In this document: one piece after another, positions 18,780 through 26,073 of the stretch
Layout: each line of letters starts with the position of its first letter
Position numbering within the stretch: the first letter of the stretch is position 1
Assembly (NCBI GenBank): GCA_025449115.1
Contig: JAHLKC010000266.1
Coordinates: 1 to 26,073 of the forward strand
DNA from: Chytridium lagenaria
Taxonomy: Eukaryota > Chytridiomycota > Chytridiomycetes > Chytridiales > Chytridiaceae
Length of the DNA stretch: 26,073 nt
Reading direction: 5' to 3'
Notes under the pieces: model-generated
The model's input: the letters and a program-made list of their open reading frames with translations, nothing else
Database searches by the model: none
Told to the model about the DNA's origin: nothing
Translations under genes and position numbers: made by a program

Positions 18780-21771
18780 TTACATAACGCCCGGCTTAGG
18801 CACCAACCTTCCTTCCCTATCCTCCACGTAACACCTCCTCAAATACTTTTCCATAGCTGGCAACTGCGCAAAATGCCTTCTAGCCGCCAAATGCTTCTGC
18901 GCCACCTTCCTCACAAACTCATCAGAGTACATGTCCAACCCTCCGCGTTCATGACTATCCGCCTCAACCTTTGTCATCAACACACAATTCCACGGACTGA
19001 TTTCCACCCCTGTATCCCACCGCGTCAACACCAAACTCCTCGACATTCTTGACACCACTGATACATGACGCACGGTTCCACACCACATCGACAAGGTACC
19101 GCATATCGCTTTCCTGGAGGAGGGCGAGGGCGTTGTAGTGGGTGGATGGGGGTGGGTCACGGGAAAGTTCTTGGAGACGGGTGGTTTGGAGGAGAGAGGA
19201 GAAGAGCGTATCGTCTTGACGGGTGTGGGCGATTGTTTTTGTGAGAGTGCAGGGTTTGCAACGACCTAGGTGGGACATTGTTGTGGAGAGGTAAAAGTCG
19301 GTGGAGGGTTTGTATTTTGTGCAGCTGCGGCAGTAGTAGACGGATTGATCGCGTTTCCAGGCTTGGCCGGCTCCAGGGAACTGATCTTTGTGTTAGATAC
19401 CTTTGGTCCAAAAAAAAGAAGGAAGAGACAAAGAAATTGCTGTGTTCGAGGAGTAGTGAAGCGTTGTTACCTTTTGGTAATGCCGCGGCTTCAGGATTGA
19501 ATTCGGGTGTTTGAATGAATTGCAAAAAAAAGTTTCCAATTCTTCTTCTCAATCCTGACGTCACATCAGCCACGGTATCATAGCAATGGTAGCCTACCTT
19601 CCAAGCTCTTGGCTTCTCGTCCTCGACTCACAAGATCTCCTTCCCGATCAATCAACTCCAAATCTCTCTCGTCAGATTACAATCAAACTCCTAACGAATT
19701 GTTAAACAACATGGCGCCAAGCAAAGACATACCTTCACCGTGTACTTGACGTGCAACAAAATCTGCAACCTCTCATCAATCGTCAATTTCGCTAAATTCA
19801 ACGCATGATACAGATCCCGCAATTCTCTTGCCTGACCGTGTTAGGGGTGTCCACATGAACAGGCGGACCAGATGTTGTGGCCCATTTCTTGGGTGAAGCC
19901 ATCTGACGCCATCGTTAAATTCAATCACGTCAAGGGGGGTTTGCCTACATGTTCCAAGAGTTTAACAATGGATCGCTCAAGATTCTCGTCAGCAGCTGCG
20001 AGTTTCAAAACGATCGATTTTTTGGATCAACGCAGCTTCTTGATCCAAAAGATCCGCGAGTGCCGCAAGTCGCGCAGGTTCAGAGTATCCGGCTTCATTA
20101 TTTTATCTGTTTCCTGAATCCTCCAATCTATTCATATTAAAACCAGAGCACTGCAAGACCTTTGACGTACTTTCTAATCCATTATATAAAATCTCGAAAT
20201 CTTTTACAGATTTTGGGTGCAGCCTGCTCTCAATCTCCTTTCTTCGTCTCTGTCTCTCAATCTCCTTTCTTCGTCTCTTTTCGGCGAGTTCACGACGTCG
20301 ACGATCTTTTCCAGCAAGAAGACGGAGTCGTGTGTCCGTTCTTCACGGAGTTTTTTGACGAGACGTTTGGCGAAACATTTGCGAATAAAGCATTGAATTC
20401 GGGTTGCCTTTTTTTTTCAGGGACGAGTAAGCATAAATGGAGGGTGGTGTTTGTTTTACCATTTTGATTAGGAGACTTTGATGTTGCTCAGATGTAAAGT
20501 AGGGACGTGGAGTTAGGGTGTAGTCGGGTTCGGTTGTCACGTGGAGGTCGGATCTTCCCTGAATTTTCGGTTAGCAAGGGTTGCAATTGTAATAACAAAC
20601 CATTTGAGTAGAGGTTTCCCTTGTTGTCTGGGTCCGTCTGTTTCTCAAAAACTTTGTCTGAGTGTCTCGATGGAATTTCGGGGCGGCCGTCTAAAGAACC
20701 CTTAATAAGAAGCATATTCCAGTGTTTGTTTTTTTTTAAACATACCATGGCTTTCACTTCCTGTGGGGTTGGAGTCTGAGATGTGGCGTTGAAGTATTCG
20801 ATACCGGTTTCACGGTTGCGGTAGCCTCCTAGGAAGGGCTTTCGGAGCCATGTTGAGATATATCCGAGGATATGGAGTTGGATTGGGCTGACGGTAGGGT
20901 TAGTTTTGGGGACAGGAATGCGTTTTACCTTCTTGGGCTGTAAGGAGTATAGCGGGTTCATCAAAGGTATTTTCTAGGGAAGGCTGCGAGGAGGGAGTGA
21001 CTTTTCTTTGTCGCCGTCGCGTTGTTCTTCAACGTTGTTTTGAAAGACATCATCTCCTTGTACTTGTTCTTGCACGTCGTTGTTGAATACATCATCGAGT
21101 TCTTCAACGTCATTAATGACATCGGTGCTCGTTTTTTGGGGATCCACATCGCCGCCATCGACCTCTTGATTCTTCCGTCGTCCCTTCCTCTGCATTATCC
21201 TTCTGCAAAGACTCGTCATCAATGTAAGGAGGTGGTGCCATCTCCGATTCGATTACATCGTAAACGGCTTCACTCGGCTTAGTTGCCTCCGCTCCAACGC
21301 TATGTGTTTCCACTGTGTTGTCTTTCACAATTCTTCAGCTGCTTCCGTTGGATTGTTCCACAGGGGAGTTGGCATGGGCTCTGTCTCGGCTGACTTGATC
21401 TCAGTCTCAACTTCTGTTGCTGATGTTGCCTCGTCTTCCTTCACCACCTCGTTAATTGCCTCCTTCACCTCCTCGTTAATTGCCTCCTTCACCTCTTCTT
21501 TCATATTCTCTTTTAATTCCTCTCTCACGTCCTCTTTTACTACTTCTGTCTCCCCTTCTTTCACAACCTCCTCCTTCACCTCCTCCCTACCCGCAGCCTC
21601 CGTCTCCCCTATCGTCAACACGGCCTCAACCAATTCCCCATCATCATCTTCATCAGATGCATGAACAACATTTGAAACCTTCACATCCAGCCCATGATCT
21701 GATTCACGAGGGGCTGCCTCTGCATTGCTGCTGGTCTCGCCTAGAGTCTCGACAGGTGCTTCATTATCCAT
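18780..21771 (-). CDS. IQUB: IQUB-like axonemal protein (IQ motif and ubiquitin-like domain containing family)
   Basis: IQUB is a cilium/flagellum protein that helps assemble radial spoke 1. Read on the - strand: an acidic Glu/Lys-rich N-terminus (21771 to about 20970), KPFLGGYRNRETGIEYFNA (about 20850-20790), an IQ motif IQCFIRKCFAKRL (about 20395-20355), an Arg/Glu coiled coil, SVKDFEILYNGLE (about 20215-20175), LAALADLLDQEAALI (about 20075), ELRDLYHALNLAKLTIDERL (about 19835), GLRRRIGNFFLQFIQTPEFN (19560-19500), YYCRSCTKYKPST with GRCKPCT (about 19340-19255), SDMRYLVDVVWNRAS, and VEISPWNCVLMTKVEA with the C-terminus at 18780. The order and spacing match the IQUB C-terminal half. Clear introns include 19470-19386 and one ending at 19557. 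Frame breaks lie near 19070, 19860-19880, 20000 and 20300. A canonical ubiquitin-like fold is not obvious in the N-terminal part. Confidence 0.8.
20228..20281. repeat. 27-bp tandem duplication in the IQUB coiled coil
   Basis: Two copies (20228-20254 and 20255-20281) sharing their first 24 bases. They encode the nine-residue unit RRRKEIERQ followed by RRRKEIESR, so the period keeps frame and extends the charged helix. Confidence 0.85.
21447..21494. repeat. Perfect 24-bp tandem duplication in the IQUB acidic N-terminus
   Basis: Two identical 24-bp units (21447-21470 and 21471-21494). They encode repeated EEVKEAIN-type octads, in a region full of related Glu/Lys/Val repeats (about 21400-21590). 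Confidence 0.85.
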
Positions 21772-22017
21772 ATTGGAATTGTCAGATCAGGTATGACAAT
21801 TCCGGATTGTCAGTACCGGAAAAACAACAAACACTCTCTAAACGATAAATAATGACCACACTATTAAACAATCCAATGGAACAAAGCGTTCTATTGCAAA
21901 AAAATATTTCCACCCTCAAGCGGTAATAATAACCCTCCAAAAATCCAAAAAGGAACGACGCTAGTAATCCAAAAGTTTAAGGTATACGATACGAAAAACA
22001 AAATCTACGGAATGTCA
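21772..22017. other. Intergenic region between IQUB 5' end and WOPR gene 3' end
   Basis: 246 bp, AT-rich, tandem - strand genes. It contains the inverted repeat at 21775-21812 and otherwise nothing recognised. It must hold both the WOPR 3' end and the IQUB promoter. Confidence 0.5.
21775..21812. promoter_or_regulatory. Perfect inverted repeat with three ATTGTCA cores just upstream of the IQUB start
   Basis: GGAATTGTCA (21775-21784), 9 bp, then its exact reverse complement TGACAATTCC (21794-21803), directly followed by GGATTGTCA (21804-21812). The last two arms also pair around TCCGG. It begins 3 bp from the proposed IQUB start codon (21771), in the 5' UTR or core promoter. It does not match the RFX X-box I would look for in ciliary genes. 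A protein-binding site or an mRNA hairpin is possible. Confidence 0.5.
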
Positions 22018-24420
22018 TCATATCTCCAATTTAATCCTTCTCTCCTCCTTCGCCTCAACATCCCGTTCTCCCCTCCACCCTGTGATACGGAACCTCCTCC
22101 CTCCGCTCCCCATTCGCAAGCGGTGGTGGTGGTGCTGATGGTGATGATGATGATGATGATGCGGCTGCGCAGGGGGCGGATGAGCGTAATGGTCATGATA
22201 TCGATTATCGTAGGTGGGAGGTGGATACCTCGGGTCATGGTGGGTGGGGTGATACTCGTACGGCGGATAATGGTGAGACGGTGGATATGGGTAGGGTTGG
22301 CGAGCGTACGGATCATGGGACTGAGGCGGGAGTGGGAGTTGGCGCGGGGGTGAGTCCTTGATGGGGTCGGGTTGGCGAGGTTCCGAGGAGTCGAGTTGGG
22401 GTGGAGGTGGGTCGGTTGTGTGGGGGGTGAGGGTAGGGTTGAGTGGGGTATGGTTGGGAACACGGGTAGGACGAGGGTGGGTAACCTCCATTTGGGACAG
22501 GTGCTGGAGGTGGCTGCGAGTAGTAGGAGTGAACCGGAGGATAGGACTGTGGGGGAGGGTTGTAGGAGCTATCACGGTAGTAGGGTGCTTGTGTGTGCGG
22601 GTATCCTTCATCTTCGGGGTAGCGTTTTCGCTTTTGTGCTGCGGCGGGATCATCTGAGGTTGAAGGGGGTGCAGGAGGAGGGGAGGTTGGTGGTGGTGAT
22701 GGTAATGCGGGTGGTAAGACGTTGGAGGAGGTGAGCGGTGGTGGTGGTGATGGTGGTGGTGTGGAATTTGCGAAGGGTTGGTGTGTAGTGGTATGAAGAT
22801 GGGTAGTGGGTGGAGGTGGAGGGTTTGAGGGCGGGTATCCAGAGTATTCTCTTTGATAGTGGTGATGGTGAGGTCGTAAGACTGAGGCGGTGGATGAGAA
22901 TGTGGTGGGTAAGATTGGGACGACGGCGGCAGTGGATGATGATGGTGATGATTGTGCTCTGCCTCGTGTTCACCATGTTCACTTCGGGCTTCCCATCCTG
23001 CTGATGATGGTGATGGTGTGGGCGATGAGCCACAGATACTGCTTCACAGCTGCCGCAGAGGTGGAGGGCAAGCGGCATGATATTGGCTTTGCGTTCGTTT
23101 CTGCTCCACTTGTCAAAACCGCCAGCACCTCCATTTGCAGTATGAGAAGCAGACGAAGATGATGTTGAGGTAGATGCACCAGGAAGACTCGCAATAAACT
23201 CTTCAGGCACATCACATCCGCAAGTAAGGGACTCGAAGAAGGAAATGGAAGCCGTTTCCTTCAAGCACGTCCAAGCGAGAATAGTAGCAAACAACATGGA
23301 ATCTGTCCCCACCACCATGGCTTGATCCACCGTTCTGAGAATCACTAGCATTCACCTTGGGTGTAGAGGTGGGTGAGGTCATTAAAGGAAGAGAAATGAC
23401 CATTGTTTTCTTGATTAAACCATCTTCCTTGAGGACGCTAGATCCCTTGAGATTTGCCGAATAAGCTGGATCGATCCAGGAACAAACGCAGAGTCCCCCT
23501 TAGTGGGCGGCATTAAGGACCCAGGACCAGGGGTTGCAACAGCACCCATGCTTCTCGCATTTGGCACCTTTTCCCCAACCACCGTTTCAATTTCTCTGTA
23601 TATAAGGAATGGCCCACTGATTCTCGAAGGAGTCCATTTCATTCCATCCTAGAAATTGACAATAAAAGAAATTAGTGGACCGTCGTCGTTTTTGCATTAA
23701 AATTACAGGGGGTCAAAATGAAAAAAGACTTACCCTCCATCGCCTCATTCTGCTGCCGCTCTCGTCAAACACAATGATGCTGCCGCTCCTCACGGCGTTC
23801 CTGTCATGCGTCTTGGGCCTCTCGTTCAACGCTTTCAACTGACCCTGTCTGCATGCCTGTACAACATGAAGGGCGTCAACAGGGCTTGAGATAAAACCAT
23901 AAAAGGTTTCTATGCCTTGCGGTGCAGGTTTTGCGCCGTCGCTGCTGTTGGCCGAGGTGGTTGAGGTGGCATGGCACGTGTAGATACTATTGAGGTTGAT
24001 GAGAATGTCGGGACCACACTTGATGGCTGGTCAGGCAAAGAGGGAGGAGAAGGAAGTGACGTGGAAGGGAGGATGACGATGATGACAATATCTTCTCTTG
24101 TGGCGGCATCGCTCTTGATTCTTCCTGCAGTGAAGTTGCTCTGCAGCAGCAACAGAAGCGGCACAATCAGCAAGATCTTGAATGTCTAACTTTGCATTCA
24201 AAGTCTCGGAGAACCAGAGGACGACGAGAGAGTGCCCTGTTCTTGTTGCAGGGTGTTGCCGTTGTCGTTCGTATGGTGTAGAGGAGGTGAAGGATGAGGG
24301 TGCGGCTGAAGGATATGATGGTGGTGGTCGTCCTTTACGCCACCTCTTCCGATGAGTACCACCACTATCGTGCTGTGAATGAGGAGAGTCAGGCATCCGG
24401 GTTGGAGTGATGACTGTCAT
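22018..24420 (-). CDS. WOPR-domain (Gti1/Pac2 family) transcription regulator
   Basis: DNA-binding fungal regulator of the Wor1/Ryp1/Gti1/Pac2 family, acting in the nucleus. WOPR part 1 (about 23917-23734): GIETFYGFISSPVDALHVV, ACRQGQLKAL, RSGSIIVFDESGSRMRRWR. After intron 23733-23649 the family signature continues as DGMKWTPSRISGPFLIYREI (23648-23589). WOPR part 2 follows, with LKEDGLIKKTM (about 23430) and FHVVCYYSRLDVLEG (about 23300-23260), separated by a Gly/Ser-rich insert. The C-terminal 350 residues are disordered: Ser-rich, then His runs (HRPHHHHH, EAEHNHHHHH), a KRKRYPEDEG nuclear-signal-like patch (about 22630) and Tyr/Pro/Gln/His-rich sequence. The stop is at 22018. Frame breaks lie near 23935, 23480, 23250, 22970, 22850 and 22340. 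The N-terminal start (Met at 24420) is plausible but the frame between 24420 and 23940 is ambiguous. Confidence 0.8.
22122..22161. repeat. CAT/CAC trinucleotide tract encoding poly-histidine
   Basis: On the - strand this reads as CAC and CAT codons for about a dozen His with one Gln, near the end of the WOPR protein. It is one of several His clusters in that tail. Confidence 0.8.
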
Positions 24421-26073
24421 GGATGGGAACGAGGGATGACTGCACTCTACAGAGTGTGTGGGAGTGCAATGATGGATGTGACTAATGTCCGATGAGAGAA
24501 TAATTATAACAGAAATTAAAAAAAAGAGAGTTTTGGTGACTTTTTTTTAAACAATAAAAGCAGTAAGTAGAGAGACAAGGATAATAACAAGTGTTTGAAG
24601 ATGATTTAAAGTGATGCCTCTCTCTCCCTCTCCTTTTTTTTCTTTCTTTTCTTTTGTTGGGTGGATGTACTTGGTTAAATTAAATTAAATAAATAATAAG
24701 CTTTGCAGTAAACAGCGGGCGGATCAATATGTGATTGGAAACTCTCTTATCTCCTTTTCAAGAATATCCTGGGTATCCAATAGTAAGCAAGGGACTCCGC
24801 CTTTACACCCCCCATGAAATCTAGAGTGTAACTCAAACTATACTGTGACGCAAACAGAGTGAAATCAAGATTATTTCTCACTTCACCCATCCCGCTCTTT
24901 CCCAACTCGGAATATTCCCCTAAGTAAGTCCGAGGGACTGGTAAAAGAAAGAACCACCGAAAGAGAGACCAAAAAAAATTATTATTTTGGGCGGGTGTGT
25001 GACCGAAAGAAAATAATTAAAGAAAAAAAAAAAAGGAGAGAGGAAGGAAGGAAGGAGGGAGGGAGGGAAAGAGGGAGAGGGAGAACTGCTACCCCTACTT
25101 TAACATACTGATGATGCTACTCATATACGACCACTGCTACTTCCACTCACCTCATAGGAAGCAACACCGTCATCCATCATCCCTGATGCCGTAGTCGCAG
25201 TTGTAGCCGTCATCCCATCTACTTCTCCTCCCTCATCCACAACACAGATCTCTGCAGATGCTCATCCGATGCAGGCTGCCTCTCGCCTTCTTCCATCTCT
25301 TAATGGAATCTAACGCAATCAACCCCTCCTCCCACAAGCCTTCGCGTATCCTTCACTTGTCTAATCAATGTACTCCAACACAAGACCTCCCTCCTTCCTC
25401 TCGTTTGCACACCTCCAGGTAATAATGCTTGTCCGTCGATGTTTGTTGAGGTTCAAAGTCGGGTTCAAATTTCGTTTCAGAAAAAAAAAAGACTTTTGGG
25501 AATCAAGCCTGATGAATTGTAAGAAAGAAAATAGTGGTTTTGCTGAGTTGGGCAATATGCCATAGAATAATCCAATGCTTCACGCAGCCCTGTTTCTGTC
25601 ACAAAAGGTAAAGTATATCCTCGCCTCGAGGTTGAGAATGCTTATACCAGATCCAGAGTCATTTGGTGAGCCTGAGCTTAATCTAAACACTCTCAAACCC
25701 TCTCTTGAAACAATGGCCAACTAGGATCTTCCTACACCGATCTCAAAGGCCTAGACCATTTTTTACCCTATTCTTTCATTTAACACCATCAAACGTCCCA
25801 CTACATCATTGAATTAATATAATTTACACGCACATCCTTAATTCCAAAAAAAAACCATCTTACTCCCAATCGCGTCAATCTTCAATCCTGCGCGCAACTC
25901 GCGGTCTAGAACGACCGTCACGGCGTCCTGCTTGATCGATTGGCTCTCATGAACATCCCTTTAATTACCTCAATTACCGCCATCAACCTTGAAATATAGT
26001 TTTAAAGCCTAGACCGATTCGCCTCTTGATCTTTAATGTAAAGTAATATCAGATCGGGTTGAAGAAAGAGCCT
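24421..26073. other. Long non-coding-looking region upstream of the WOPR gene
   Basis: 1.65 kb with no convincing gene. Small open frames (for example 25361-25565, on both strands) have no recognisable features. It holds T-rich and A-rich runs, a purine-rich tract at 25019-25083 and pyrimidine-rich leaders. It is probably the promoter and long 5' UTR of the WOPR gene, plus the flank of an unseen gene beyond the window. Confidence 0.5.
25019..25083 (+). repeat. GA-rich purine tract with G-quadruplex motif
   Basis: About 65 nt that are almost all purine: a poly-A run, then GGAA repeats, then GGGA repeats. Five GGG runs (25057-25059, 25061-25063, 25065-25067, 25073-25075, 25079-25081) with loops of 1, 1, 5 and 3 meet the usual G-quadruplex pattern. 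Confidence 0.7.

Noticed and set aside
19157..19573. 138-codon - strand open frame starting MADVTSGL
   Set aside because: Its first codons are inside an intron of the IQUB gene (acceptor CGTCAG at about 19557) and its end is in the wrong frame. Only its middle is an IQUB exon.
24514..24530. AGAGAGTTTT resembling the MITE terminus
   Set aside because: Only about 10 bases match, followed by GGTGAC instead of CGCAAAC, with no partner arm.
25361..25565. Overlapping small open frames on both strands
   Set aside because: Short, mutually antisense, Phe/Lys/Arg-rich from AT-rich DNA, with no recognisable protein features.
1..26073. CRISPR arrays, rRNA, operons or prokaryotic promoters
   Set aside because: No spaced direct repeats or rRNA-like sequence were seen. 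Introns and protein families are eukaryotic.

Overview
The window reads as nuclear DNA of a fungus. Genes are split by short GT..AG introns (mostly 41-111 nt), intergenic DNA is AT-rich, and there is a fungal WOPR (Gti1/Pac2) transcription factor, a STAND-type WD40 protein and GPI-anchored secreted phosphatases. The gene at 18780-21771 matches IQUB, a radial-spoke protein of motile cilia. That points to a fungus with flagellated zoospores (chytrid or relative), not a yeast, mould or mushroom. No prokaryotic, viral, rRNA, tRNA or CRISPR features were recognised.

Layout. 1-5625: two tandem alkaline phosphatase paralogs on +, the first cut by the window start, separated by an intergenic region with a 30-T tract and a MITE-like element with 19-bp terminal inverted repeats. 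6132-11452: a glycan-assembly block made of a GT64-type glycosyltransferase (-), a membrane-anchored SDR/epimerase-like protein (+) that shares a 61-bp divergent promoter with it, and a tandem-domain GT77-like glycosyltransferase (+). 11830-15130: a many-intron STAND-linker/WD40-propeller gene (-). 15622-18511: a Gln/Pro-rich zinc-binding protein (+) whose 352-nt intron holds an 11-bp-stem inverted repeat. 18780-21771: IQUB (-). 22018-24420: WOPR regulator (-) with a His/Pro/Tyr-rich tail. 24421-26073: apparently non-coding DNA upstream of the WOPR gene, with a GA-rich, G-quadruplex-capable tract.

Nearly every recognisable gene has single-base frame breaks between stretches of well conserved protein. 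In the two phosphatases all 11 breaks are one extra base in a short homopolymer, and removing them gives a whole number of codons. Sequencing or assembly error is the simplest explanation. I therefore describe these genes as probably intact in the organism, and the spans given are gene spans including introns and frame breaks.

Functional picture (inference). The phosphatases would scavenge phosphate at the cell surface. The GT64, SDR-like and GT77-like proteins look like Golgi enzymes that could build one surface glycan. IQUB serves the zoospore flagellum. WOPR proteins control morphology or development in other fungi.
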